This document shows, piece by piece, positions 8,630 to 20,418 of a stretch of DNA of 64,000 nucleotides. A model generated the notes under the pieces. It searched no databases. It saw only the letters and a list, made by a program, of their open reading frames with translations, and was not told the origin of the DNA. The translations under genes and the position numbers were made by a program. How positions within the stretch are numbered: position 1 is the stretch's first letter; each line of letters opens with the position of its first letter. Source of the DNA: Sesamum alatum (lineage: Eukaryota; Streptophyta; Magnoliopsida; Lamiales; Pedaliaceae); contig JACGWO010000013.1 in assembly GCA_034509735.1 (NCBI GenBank), positions 9,816,136 through 9,880,135 on the forward strand, in the 5' to 3' direction.

Positions 8630-10157
8630 CTAGGGTTTTGAAACCCTAGTGTAATATTATTTTTAAATTTATTTTCAGTTTTAATTTTGAATTAATTCTG
8701 AAAAAATTCGTTTTTTGGGTTCAATTTTTCCTAAATTCCTAAAGACATTATTTTAGGAGTAAAATAAATGGATTTGGAATCCCGGGGTTATTTTACTTAA
8801 AATAATGAGGAAAGGTTTTCCTAAAACGAAAAATTTTACATTGCCAATATCTATATTTTATTTTCACACGTTACGCACATGTTCATTTATTTTCATCTTG
8901 GATTGATGTGATTGGAAATCATGTGTTGTTGGAATATTATGATTATGTGATTGGATCATGTAATTATGTGTGTTGGATGGAAATGGATGATCACGAGCCC
9001 TAGACCGAACGTATGGTTTAATTTTCTGTTGGGCCTGTGTGCCTCTTTAACTGCTTTATCCTTCTCTCTTTCTAGTGCCTTGGAATAATAAGGCTTTCTA
9101 CCTCCCTCCTTATGTACTCCCCCCGGGTTTTCGCTGGGGTTTCTATTTTTTTAAAATATGTAATGAGAGTAGACTAGGAGTGAGGTTTCCATTTTTGTAA
9201 TTGGTGGAGAAGAAGGAAGGACCACATGGAGAGCCCAGACCGGAGGTCCCTTGGCGTTTTCCATGAAGTGAAGAAAGAGAAAAAGAGACCAAGGCCCATC
9301 AGCATGATGATTGGGTTACTATTATTGTAATAGTATAGGACCAACCCTAGATTGACCATAGATCCACTGCGGGCTCAGTGGATCGCATAGGATTCGGGCT
9401 CGTGATCATCCAACAGGGGCGTGCTAGGCTTTAATTTTGCATGTGGTTATTGTGATGGATGAATGGGTTTTATTTATCATGTATAACTGCTATGGATGAA
9501 TTTCATTTATGCATTTTTGGATGAATGTATGGATATAGTATGAGATCTCGGTCATTATTACTCTCACATTGGTTGGACCAATGTTAAAATATTAGACCCT
9601 AGATAAAGTGGACATGAACTCTAGGAGTTCGTCCATGCCTTCCAATCCGTGGCATAGTGAGGAAGCTGTTTTAGGTCAATAGCGTGGTCTCACGAGTCGT
9701 GGCACGTTATTGTACTTAAAAGAAGCTGCACTATGTCATGAACGAAAAATGGGCTGCTGCTACCTGTCTCACGAGTCGTGGGGGTACTAGTGGGTCCATG
9801 GCTCGGTCGATTGGGTCGGGTCTAACGCCTAATTAGCATGATTCGCTTGGAGTCCTCGGGATCATGCAAAAGGGTGAGGCAATAATCTTGGGAATCTCGT
9901 GGAACGAGAATGGTATGGAATACCTCCCACAGGATCTTTTCCATGCGAATCGTAAAAGCGGGGTATGGGAAAAATCGCTGTGGATCCCAAGCCCACTAGG
10001 AAAGGATTTCCCGAAAACTACGTTTGAGAGTACCGTGTTTTCGTATAAATAGTGGGAGGATTAAATGACTAAAGACCAAACATTTAATTATTTTTATCAA
10101 ACCACCGTCTTTACTTTCTGCTGATCGCGCGTTGTTTTTCAACATGTAGATTTTAAA
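8453..10157 (+). other. Leader of element P (3' three quarters)
   Basis: Plus-oriented leader, aligned with 59900-61568 of Z. Holds the rest of the GC island, hairpin 8630-8649, palindromes CACGAGTCGTG at 9691-9701 and 9770-9780, and TATA box 10044-10051. About 520 bp that should precede it, including the PBS, are missing. A 62-codon frame at 9864-10052 is not conserved in Z (second codon is a stop there). Confidence 0.8.
10044..10051 (+). promoter_or_regulatory. Internal leader TATA box, element P
   Basis: TATAAATA in TTTTCGTATAAATAGTGGG, 107 bp before the gag ATG at 10158. Confidence 0.5.
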
Positions 10158-13100
10158 ATGTCTAAGAACCCACTTTCAACCATTCTTGAGACAAACAAAT
10201 TTAATGGAACCAACTACAACGACTGGTTGCGCAATCTCAGGATAGTCCTGGATTATGAGAACCAAGGCTACGTCATGGACGAGCCTCTCCCTAGGACCTT
10301 ACCGGAAGGATCCACGCCAGAGGAACGTGAGACGTTCGAGACTTGGCATAAGGATAACCGGAAGGTTCGTAGCATCATACTTGCTTCGATGACCAATGAG
10401 ATTCAGAAGCAATATGAAAGGCTAGACGATGTCCTTTCCATAATGGCTCGCCTTAAGGATTGCTATGCAGTCCCGGACCGGCATACTAGGTATGTCGCGA
10501 CCAAGGCGTTCTTTGGAACTAAAATGACAGAAGGATCCTCTGTACAAGAACATGGGGTTAAAATGCTTACCCTAGTGGAAAAGCTCGAGGACCTAAAGGC
10601 AGGTCTCGATAACGAAACGTACATAGATGTGATCCTTCAGTCACTCCCACCCTCCTTTGATCAATTTATTGTCAACTACAACATGAATGCACTTGAGAAG
10701 GGTATTCATGAGTTGATCAATATGTTGGTGCAATACGAGGCAACGACTAAGAAGTCCACGCCTTCGGTATTGTTTGGAGGTGCTTCTACTTCCAAGACGA
10801 AAGGCAAGGGCGCCGGACGTTGGAAAAGGAAGAAAGGGAAGGGAAAGGCAGTCATAGCAGCTACGAACACTCAGAGTGTTCCCATTGCCAAAGAGGGGAA
10901 AGGCAAAGGAAAGGGAAAGGTTGTCTCCAAGCAACAGTCGAAGGCATATGACATATGTATCAACTGCCGTGAGAAAGGGCATTGGAAGAGAGAGTGCCCC
11001 AAACTCTTCTCAAACCAAGGTATATTTGTGATTGAGGTTAACATGGTCACTAATTCTGCCTCTTGGGTATTGGATACCGGCTGTGGAGCTCACATTTGCA
11101 ATGATCTGCAGGTGTTGAAAAGAAGCAGAAAACTAAGTAGCGGGGACATGATCCTGAAGCTCGGAAATGGCAAGGCCATATCGGCAGAAGCAGTAGGATC
11201 CGCCACTTTAGTTATTAGTGATACCATTAGCATAGAATTAGAGCAAGTTTATTTTGTACCCAGTATGATTAAAAACATCATTTCCATTCCATTGTTAGAC
11301 AATAATGGTTATGAGTTTAAAAATCAATAAAAATTGCTTTTATTTGATGAGGTGTGGAATTGCTCATCTACTTGGTACATTACATAATGGGCTCTATATC
11401 TTGCAACAAACGAATTTCGTTCTTAACGCTCAACACAAACGGAAATTAGATAATAACGGGAACGCACGTCTGTGGCACGCTAGGCTAGGTCACATATCCC
11501 AAGATAGGATGAAAAGGTTGGTAGACTCAAAGAACCTAGAGGTTGGGGACTTGAGTAATCTACCAACTTGTGAATCTTGTCTAAGAGGGAAAATGACCAA
11601 GAAGCCCTTTGTAGGACAAAGCAGGCTTGCCACAGGTCTGTTGGACTTGGTCCATACAGACGTGTGTGGACCACTAAGGACGCAGGCCCGAGGTGGGTTC
11701 TCCTACTTCATAACCTTCACCGATGATCATTCACGGTATGGTTATGTTTACCTGATGAGGTACAAGTCTGAAGCTCTTGAGAGGTTTTAAAGAATTCAGA
11801 CTTGAAGTGGAGAATCAAACCAACTGCAAAATTAAAGTCCTACGGTCAGACCGAGGCGGTGAATACCTTAGTGCCGAATTCCTAGATTATCTAAAGGAAC
11901 ATGGTATAATATCAGAATGGACACCTCCCGGAACACCACAGTTAAATGGCGTCTCTGAAAGGAGGAACCGAACCCTGTTGGACATGGTTCGTTCCATGAT
12001 GAGTTTTACCAAATTGCCCCTATCGTTTTGGGGTTATGCATTAGAAACGGCAGCCAAGTTATTGAATTTGGCGCCTACTAGTGTAGTGACCCAAACGCCA
12101 TATGAGATATGGCACGGCAAGCCTGCATCCTACAACTACTTGAAAGTGTGGGGTAGCCCCGCATACGTCAAGAGGTTAGTGGGAGATAAGCTAGAATCCA
12201 GGTCTAGCCTATGCAGGTTCGTTGGATACCCTAAAGAAACTGCGGGTTATTACTTTTATGACCCTTTGGAACAAAAGGTATTTGTTTCAAGGAATGCAGT
12301 ATTCTTGGAGCAAGGCTTCCCGGAGGATATCCAACCTGATGAGCTGATCCTTGAGGAATCAAGTGATGGAACTCAGTCATCAGAAACAGTCGCGGAAACC
12401 TCACCTAGAGGATTCAGGATAGACACTAGGAGGACTGACCTACCTAGAGAAGTCCAACATGCTAGGCATGAAGGACAACCTCAAGGCAGGCCAGCCCCGG
12501 CCCCTGAACCGCCGGCTCCGATACAGTCAGCGCCCACAGTTACCACTAACGTTCCCGTTCTCCGAAGGTCCACTAGAGAATCCAGACCTCCAGTGAGATA
12601 TGGATTTCTAGGTGCGACCGATCTTCTGGATAACGATCCTAAGACATACGGGGAAGCGATGTCAGACATCGACTCTGGGAAATGGCTTGAGGCCATGAAA
12701 ACCGAAATGGACTCCATGAGCGAGAACCAAGTTTGGAGACTTGTAGATCCACCGAAAGGTGTTAAGCCAGTGGGCTGTAAGTGGGTCTACAAGCGCAAAC
12801 TCGGCGTTGATGGAGAGGTCACTACCTTCAAGGCTAGGCTTGTAGCTAAGGGATACACTCAACGACCCGGGGGTCGATTTTGAGGATACCTACTCGCCAG
12901 TAGCCATGGCTAAATCCATTCGGATCCTGCTTGCCATAGCAGCATGGTATGACTATGAAATATGGCAGATGGACGTGAAAACGGCCTTCCTCAACGGCTT
13001 CGTTGAAGAAGAGATCTATATGGATCAGCCGGAGGGTTTCACGGTCGCTGGAGAAGAACAGAAGGTCTGTCGTCTCCAGAAGTCCATCTATGGCCTCAAA

Positions 13101-14214
13101 CAAGCTTCCCGGAGTTGGAACATTCGATTTGATGAGGTAATACGGGGTTATGACTTCATCAAAAACGAATCCGACTCTTGTGTATACAAGAAGGTCAGTG
13201 GGAGCTCCATAGTGTTCCTAGTGCTTTACGTGGATGACATTCTGCTCATTGGAAATGACGTCAGAATGTTAGGAAACACGAAAGCATGGCTGTCAACCAA
13301 GTTTTCCATGAAGGACTTGGGTGAAGCATCCTACATCCTAGGCATCCAGATTGTCAGGGACAGATCTAAAAGGATGTTAGGGCTCACCCAAAACTCGTAT
13401 ATGGAGAAAGTCCTAAAGAGATATCGAATGGACAACTCCAAACGAGGGTTCCTTCCTATGAGGCATGGGATCAAGTTGTCAAAGAAACAGTCCCCGCAGA
13501 CTGATGAGGAACTTGAAAAGATGAAAGTCATCCCCTATGCTTCTGCCGTAGGTAGCATCCAATATGCGGTCCACTGCACCAGGCCTGACATTGCATACGC
13601 TTTTGAGCGTGACTAGCAGATATCAGTCCTGTGCAGGAGAGGCACATTGGAATGCAGTTAAGGGCATCCTTAAGTACCTAAGGAGGACTAAGGAAATGTT
13701 CTTAGTCTATGGCAATGGAAAAACTAATTCTGGAAGGCTTTAGCGACGCCAGCTTCCAGTCTGATGACGATGATGCCAAGTCTCAATCGGGGTATATATT
13801 CAAGCTCAACGGAGGAGTAGTGGCTTGGAAAAGTTCCAAGCAAGCAACCACTGCTGACTCCACCACTGAGGCTGAATACATAGCAGCTTCAGAAGCTGCC
13901 AAGGAAGCGGTTTGGATGAGAAACTACATCCAAGAGTTGGGTGTGGTGCCTAGCATCGCCGAGCCCGTTGTCATCTTCTGTGATAACAATGGTGCAATTA
14001 GCGCAAGCGAAGAACCGAGATCTCACCACCGTTCCAAACACATTCTTAGACGCTACCATCTTCTTAGAGAAATGGTAGGAAGAGTGACGTTCGGATGGAC
14101 CGAGTCAACTCAGCAGACAACACAGCAGACCCGCTGACAAAGCCTATGTCGCAAAGTGCTCATACGCAACATCTTGAGAAGATGGGGATTAGGCATATGG
14201 GTGATTGGCTTTAA
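10158..14214 (+). pseudogene. Copia gag-pol polyprotein of element P, frameshifted
   Basis: Full-length coding region for the Ty1/copia polyprotein, broken by one-base changes. Order: gag (UBN2-type, FNGTNYNDWLRNLRI) with basic tract and CCHC knuckle CINCREKGHWKREC (about 10957-10998); protease WVLDTGCGAH; GAG-pre-integrase HARLGH...CESCLRGK; integrase with HTD, SDRGGEY and VSERRNRT; linker; RT with VKTAFLNG and YVDD (13227-13238); RNase H with the SSKQ...TTEAEYIA region; end GDWL and stop at 14212-14214. Breaks: extra A in 11319-11323, extra T in 11785-11788, extra G in 12869-12873, extra T in 13601-13604, a lost G near 14083. All are in or beside homopolymers. Start chosen by match to Z and N. 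All catalytic motifs remain, so it is a very recent casualty or carries base-calling errors. Confidence 0.93.
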
Positions 14215-14230
14215 AGGTCAAGTGGGAGAC
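14215..14230 (+). other. Polypurine tract of element P
   Basis: AGGTCAAGTGGGAGAC sits between the pol stop codon and the 3' LTR. Equivalent tracts flank the LTRs of N (41426-41441) and E (37690-37703), supporting its role as plus-strand primer. Confidence 0.75.
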
Positions 14231-16226
14231 TGTTAGAATAGGTGACCATGTAAGCCAATTTTGGCGGGTATATGTAACCTATGTCTAGACAATTATAAGT
14301 GTTTTGATAAATCATTAATGAATAAAGAAGTGAATTTTCATTTGGCATTACTTTGTTTGTGTTCACTTGCACCTATTTTTCCATATCTGTTCACTACGCA
14401 AACAGAGCCCACGGACTGAGATTCGATTTCGGGGACTGGGACTACGCTTGGAGGTAGGTCCATGGAATCAGTCTTCCCGAATCAGTCCGGAAATCTCCAA
14501 GTCAAGGAATCCCGAAAATGGGTACCGGGATTCCATTTGAGACTTGCACTAAGCATCTGCTGTCGTGTTTCATCGACGGGTGACGAGGATCGTCTAAGCA
14601 GTGTTAGTGGGTTAGCCTGCTAGGACGCAGCTGACTGAGGTGACTCGTGGGAACCGTCTTACGGAGGACCTTGAGTATGGTCTGCAAGGTATGACGAGTA
14701 TTCCCGGTTCCAACGGTACAGGTCAAGTCCTTTGACTTGAGGAATTACTGAGTTTACCTGTACATCAGAACTGTATCTTAGATATGGTGAGAGATTGCCA
14801 GAATTCTCTTTGGTAGTCATAAGCCATGTCTAGTGCAGTCCTGGTGTGCAAAGTGACAGTAGTTTCCAAGAAAGGATCTGTCTCCTGTCAATAGGTTTTG
14901 ACAGTTGAGTCTCATGTATGCTCTAGGTCTTGTCCCTAAAACTGTGGCCACAGTGACTGAACAGAAGGGAAGGTTTCCCTTGCGGCGTTTAGTGAGGACA
15001 GACCGACACTTAGGTCCAAGATGGGTACCTGCGTTATCCGTGCCCTAGACACTAAGTGATGAGACCGAAGACAGAAGGACAAGCGTACTGTTAGAGCCTA
15101 AATGTTCATCCCTGAATATTTCACCTAGTCTCTAGTGCCATGGACCGTTGCTAGATGGCCACCCATGGTAACGGACGGATTCTAGGAATCCGACCAAGTC
15201 TAGCTGAATGGTGAACCTAAAGAGTCACACACTATCCACACACAATTAAATATTTAATTTGGAATTAAATATTGGAGTGAAGGAATGATTAAATTAGATT
15301 TAATCGGGACCTTTATTTTTCTTGGAAAAATAATTCTTTCTATTTGATAGAAGGAATTAAATTGATAAATTGGATTTATCAAAGGGATTTATTTAATGGG
15401 CTTAAATAATATTTATATTTATTTTAGCCTCTTGGAAATATTTAAATAGGTTTTAAATATTTCCATTAAATTAAATTAAATCAACGGTTGAGATTAATGG
15501 GAGAGATGGATGGCTAGGATCGTTTTGACTAGGTCAAAACATTAGTTTGACTAGGACTTTGACTAGGTCAAAATCCTAATCAAATTAGAGTTCTTAAAAG
15601 AGGAGTTTAAAGAGGATTAAACTCCTCTTCTATATAAACCCCTAGCATCCTACAATTTACATGATGATGAAACTCCAACACACACACACAACACACACAC
15701 ACGGTTTCTCTCTCTCTCCCATCTCTCTCGTCCGCCCTCTCTCTCTCTCAAGAAAATAGTTTTCTTGATTCTTTTGTTCTTGGAACATTAGAATCTTGAT
15801 GAATCAATACCATTAATTGATAATGTGTTATTGATTCATCCACTCCAAAATTATACACTTGTTCGTTGCTAGCACGACGTGCAAGATACGTGGGTGGATC
15901 GTGTGTCACGAATTAGAGGGTCTCAAAAGACGGGATCTTGGTGCAAAACGGGGAACAACGCGTGTAGCCGTTGAAGACGAAAAACGACAACGGGTAGGTC
16001 TCGTTTTAAATTTTCGTCCCTCTTTAATTTTCAACCCTATGGCCTCCATGATTTATTTTATGTTATACGTTCATGAGATACACCGAATGCCCGGGAAAAT
16101 TTCAAAGGCACACCCTTTGAAACGTGTTTTTTTAATTTAAAAGCATGTTTAAATTCCGTTTTAATTTTTAATTATACCGCGCTTCCGCATTCGCGCTTTT
16201 CCCGGGACGATCCACATAATCTTTCA
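14231..16226 (+). repeat. 3' LTR of element P
   Basis: 1996 bp, TGTTAGAATAGG to CATAATCTTTCA, followed by target duplication CCTTG (16227-16231). Same length as the 5' LTR, with three substitutions and four compensating homopolymer differences. Internal features mirror the 5' LTR: TATA box near 15631, hairpin 16100-16122. Confidence 0.94.
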
Positions 16227-16231
16227 CCTTG

Positions 16232-17230
16232 GTCTCTTTTCTCTTTCTTCACTTCATGGAAAACTCCAAATGACCTCCCGTCTGGGCTCTCCATGTGGTC
16301 CTTTCTTCTTCTCCACCAATTACAAAAAAAGAAACCTCACTCCTAGTCTACTCTCATTACATATTAAAAAATAGAAACCCCAGCGAAAACATGGGGGGAG
16401 TACATAAGGAGGGAGGTAGAATGCCTTATTATTCCAAGGCAACTAGAAAGAGAGAAGGAGAAAGCAGTAAAAGAGGCACACAGGCCCAACAGAAAATAAA
16501 CCATACATTCGGTCTAAGGCTCGTGATCATCCATTTCCATCCAACACACATAATCACATGATCCAATCATATAATTACAATGTACCAACAACATATGATT
16601 TCCAATCATAAATATCCAAAATAATAAATGAATATGTGCATAATGTGTGAAAAAAATAAAACGCAAATATTGGTAATAATATTTTCTCGTTTTAGGAAAA
16701 CCTTTCCTCATTCTTTTAAGTAAAATAACCCCGGGATTCCAAATCCAATTTATTTTACTGCTAAAATAATGTCTTTAGAAAAAATAGGCATAATTGAACC
16801 AAAAAATGATTTTTCATAATTAATTCAAAAATAAAACTGAAAATAATTAAATAATAAAAGAAAAATACTGCTAGGGTTTTGAAACCCTAGCAGCAGCAGC
16901 CGCCGCCGCCGGCAGCGGCCCGCCGGCACGCGCACAGGGCAGCAGGCTCAGCCTGCCGCACCTGCGCGCGCGCAGGCGCTGCCTGGCCGGGCGCGCGCGC
17001 ACAGGCCCCTTGCCTGCGTGCACGCGCGCCTGGCCGCGCTGGCCAGGCATTCCGGCAGGCCGTCGCACGCGCAGGCTCCCTTGCCTTGCGCGCGCGCTGG
17101 CCTGCTGGCTGTCGGTCGTGCCGTGCGCAGTGCGCGCGGGCCTGGCGGCGCTGCCCAGAGTCCGTCCGCACACGGACTCTCAGACGCCCAGCCTTGCGCG
17201 CGCCTGCCGGCGTGCGCGCACAGACACCCT
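16232..17230 (-). other. Leader of element M1, part 2 (PBS-proximal), with GC island
   Basis: Continuation of the M1 leader after P. It has the hairpin at 16868-16893 and GC island from 16894. It extends 21 bp beyond the duplicated segment, through GCAGACACCCT, matching 49259-49272 of N, before an LTR starts at 17231. This is therefore the original flank and 7471-8452 is the derived copy. Confidence 0.8.
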
Positions 17231-19192
17231 TGTTAGAATAGGTGACCATGTAAGCCAATTTTGGCGGGAATATGTAACCTATGTCTAGACAATTTCAGGT
17301 GTTTGATAAATCATTTATGAATAAAGAAGTGAAAATTTATAGGGCAACACTTTGTTTACGTTCACTTATATCTGCTATTACATATCTGTTCACTACGCAA
17401 ACAAAGCCCACGGACTGAGAATCGATTTCGGGGACTGGGACTACGCTTGGAGGTAGGTCCATGAAATCAGTCTTACCAAATCAGTCCGGAAATCTCCAAG
17501 TCAACGAATCTCGAAAATGGGTACCGAGATTCCCCTTGAGACTTGTACTAAGCATCTGCTGTCGTATTTCATCGACGGGTGACGAAGGTCGTCAAAGCAA
17601 TGTTAGTGGGTTAGCATGCTAGGAAGCAGCTGACTGAGGTGACTCGCGGGAACCGTCTTACGGAGGACCTTGAGTATGGTCAGCAAGGTACGACGTGTAT
17701 TCCCGGTTCCAACGGTACAGGTCAAGTCCTTTGACTTGAGGAACTACTGAGTTTACCTGTACATCAGGTCTGTATCTTAGATATGGTGAGAGATTGCCAA
17801 AATACTCTTGAGTAGTCATAAGCCATGTCTAGTGCAGCTCTGGTGTACAGCGTGACAGTAGTTTCCAAGAAAGGATCTGTCTCCTGTCAAAAGGCATTGA
17901 CAGTTGAGTCTCATGTATGCTCTGTGTCTTGTCCCTAAAATCTGTGGCCACAGTAACTGAACAGAAGGGAAGGTTTCCCTTGCGGCGTTTAGTAAGGACA
18001 GACCGACACTTAGGTCCAAAATGGGTACCTGCATTTTCCGTGCTCTAGACCCTAAGTGATGAGACCGAAGACAGAAGGACAAGTGTACTGTTAGAGCCTA
18101 AATGTTCATCCCCGAATATTTCACCTATTCTTTAGTACCATGGACCGTTGTTAGATGGCCACCCATGGTAACAGACGGAGTCTAGGAACCTAAAGAGTCA
18201 CACACTATCCACACACACACGTAGTATTTAATTTGGAATTAAATATTGGAGTAAAGGAATGATTAAATTGCATTTAATCGAGTCCTATATTTTCTTGGAG
18301 AATTAATTCCTTCTATTTGATAAAGGGAATTAAATTAATAAATTAGATTTATTAAGGGAATTAATTTAATGGGCCTAGAATAAATATTAATATTTATTTA
18401 TTATATTTATTTGGCCTTTTGGAATATTTAATAGGATTTAAATATTCCATTAAATTAAATTAATGGTTGAGATTTAATGGGAGAGATGAAAGGCTAGGAT
18501 TGAATTTGACAAGGTCAAATTCTACTTTGACTATGACTTTGACTAGGTCAAAATCCTAGTCAAATTAAGCTTCTAAAGAGTTGGAGTTTAAAGAGGATTA
18601 AACTCCTCCTCTATATAAACCCCTAGCCTTGCACCTTTTGAAGGATGATGAAATTCCAACACACACACAACACACTCCCTCTCTCGTTTCTCTCCCTCTC
18701 GTCCGCCCCCTCTCTCTCCAAGAAAACATCTTTTCTTGTTCTCTTGTTCTTGGAACATTAGAACATTGATGAATCAATACCGTTAATTCATAACGTGTTG
18801 TTGATTCATCCACTCCAATAAATTACATACTTGTTCGTTGCTAGAACGACGTGCAAGATACGTGGGTGGATCGTGTGCCACGATTTGGAGGGTCTCAAGA
18901 ATGAGATCTTGGTGCAAAACGGGGAACAACAAGTGTAGCCGTTGAACACGAAAACGACAACGGGTAGGTCTCGGTTTACGTTTTCGCCTCTTTTATTTTT
19001 CAACCCTATGGCCTCCATGATTGCTTACATGTTATTTATTCATGAGATACACCGAACACCCGGGAAATTTCAAGGGCACACCCCTTGAAACGTGTTCTTT
19101 ATTTAAAAGCATGTTTTAAATTCCGCAATTTTATTTTATACCGCGCTTCCGCATTCACTCAATTTTCCCGGGATGATCCACGCATTCTTTCA
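17231..19192 (+). mobile_element. Family A LTR, solo or deletion-flanked
   Basis: Complete plus LTR, TGTTAGAATAGG to GCATTCTTTCA (1962 bp), with hairpin TTCAAGGG/CCCTTGAA near 19072-19092. No matching 5-bp duplication: ACCCT on the left, AGTCA on the right. Right flank is an inverted LTR fragment, so the original right target site was probably deleted. Confidence 0.85.
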
Positions 19193-19597
19193 AGTCAGCT
19201 GCTTCCTAGCATGCTAACCCACTAACACTGCTTAGACGACCTTCGTCAGCCGTCGATGAAATACGACAGCAGATGCTTAGTGCAAGTCTCAAGGGGAATC
19301 TCGGTAACCATTTTCGAGATTCCTTGACTTGGAGATTTTCGGACTGATTCGGTAAGACTGATTTCATGGACCTACCTCCAAGCGTAGTCCCAGTCCCTGA
19401 AATCGATTCTCAGTCCGTGGGCTTTGTTTGCGTAGTGAACAGATATGTAATAGCAGATATAAGTGAACGTAAACAAAGTGTTGCCATATGAATTTTCACT
19501 TCTTTATTCATAAATGATTTATCAAACACCTGAAATTGTCTAGACATAGGTTACATATTCCCGCCAAAATTGGCTTACATGGTCACCTATTCTAACA
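19193..19597 (-). repeat. Inverted 405-bp family A LTR remnant
   Basis: Reverse complement of the first about 405 bp of an A LTR, ending GGTCACCTATTCTAACA. It shares diagnostic variants with the adjoining LTR (CTATTACATATCTG, ATTTCAGGTGTTTG, GATTCCCCTTGAG), so the pair forms a long inverted repeat of 17231-17640 with 19193-19597. It may be the outer end of M1's 5' LTR. Confidence 0.8.
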
Positions 19598-20065
19598 CAC
19601 CCATGGTAACGGGCCCAAGTCCAGCTCAGGGTGAAACCTAAAAGGTCACACACAAATCGCCGAGGAGGTTGAGAGATCGACTTGGAGTCAATCTCGAAGG
19701 ATAAATAAGTAATTGGATTACTTAAGGGAAAGTCCATTGGATGGACGGGCCAATATTGTATCGGGCCTTCATTTAATAGGTAAATTGGATTTTTGATTAA
19801 ATATGGAAAGTTGAGACGTTGAGACATTGGATCTTTTAATTGGATTACAAGATCAACGTGAATAATTTAAATGGACATTAAATTGGATTTAATGTTGGGT
19901 TCGTCGTAATTGGATTACGATAAAACTCGATCCGTTAAATTTTACCCGAGAGGAGAAAAAATTCCTATTTTGGAATAGGAAGAAGTTGGACTTCTTCCCT
20001 TAATTAAACATGGCCGAGATGCTCCCTTGGAGGAAGCAAAATCAGCCATGTTTTATGCTAGGTGG
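19598..20065 (+). mobile_element. Outer family B LTR, part 1 (5' truncated)
   Basis: Matches B LTRs from about 970 bp inside their start (compare 53227 onward): CACCCATGGTAACGGGCCC, then the AT-rich segment and GCTAGGTGG. Interrupted at the target duplication GGTGG (20061-20065) by the C LTR and resumed at 28649. The first about 970 bp are missing at the junction with M1. Confidence 0.82.
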
Positions 20066-20418
20066 TGTTAGAATAGGTGACCAGAAAGTCAATGGTATTG
20101 GCTGTTCTGAGAACCATTCGTCAATCTGTGAACAAGTAATATTATGTTAATGAATGTAGTAAGGATTCATAGGCATGAGTTTGTTGTACTTACTGTTTGC
20201 ATCGTTTCAATGTCACAACAAACGCCCACAGACTGAAATAACATTTCGGGAAATTGGAACTACGCTTGGAGGTAGGTTCATGAAATCAGTTTCGCCGAAT
20301 CAGTTTGAAATACTCCAAGTCAAAGGAATCTCGAGACAGGGCATCGAGAATCCATTTGAGACTTGCACTAAGCATCTGCTGTCGTGTTTCATCGATGGGT
20401 GATGAGGATCGTCTAAGC
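20066..20418 (+). mobile_element. Solo family C LTR, part 1
   Basis: Starts TGTTAGAATAGGTGACCAGAAAGTC. Its first 353 bp end in TAAGC (20414-20418), the target duplication of element Q. The rest continues at 26769. Flanked by GGTGG on both outer sides (20061-20065, 28644-28648). Confidence 0.88.

Larger units (their letters stand above)
5475..16226 (+). mobile_element. Copia element P, young, with rearranged 5' leader
   Basis: Plus-strand family A element with 1996-bp LTRs at both ends (5475-7470 and 14231-16226) and a 5-bp target duplication CCTTG (5470-5474 and 16227-16231), inserted in the leader of M1. Comparing the LTRs by eye I count three substitutions and four one-base homopolymer differences, so insertion is recent. 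The interior is unusual: PBS and leader start are absent after the 5' LTR. A copy of the element's 3' flank (7471-8452) stands there instead, joined to the leader inside its GC island. Gag-pol carries several one-base frameshifts. Without a PBS this copy could not prime its own reverse transcription. Confidence 0.9.

Noticed and set aside
8114..8641. Overlapping Ala/Arg/Gly-rich open frames of 92-210 codons on both strands in the GC islands (also 16871-17288, 24122-24709, 49070-49793, 59451-60156).
   Set aside because: They occur in every phase because GC-rich DNA lacks stop codons, they are not conserved in frame between copies, and they run over leader and hairpin boundaries.
9864..10052. 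62-codon frame just upstream of the internal TATA box in P, considered as an upstream ORF.
   Set aside because: In Z the second codon is TGA and in N and M1 the frame differs, so it is not conserved.
17226..19602. A target duplication around the LTR/inverted-LTR unit (ACCCT versus CACCC).
   Set aside because: The two do not match in register, and CACCCATGG is ordinary B LTR sequence.
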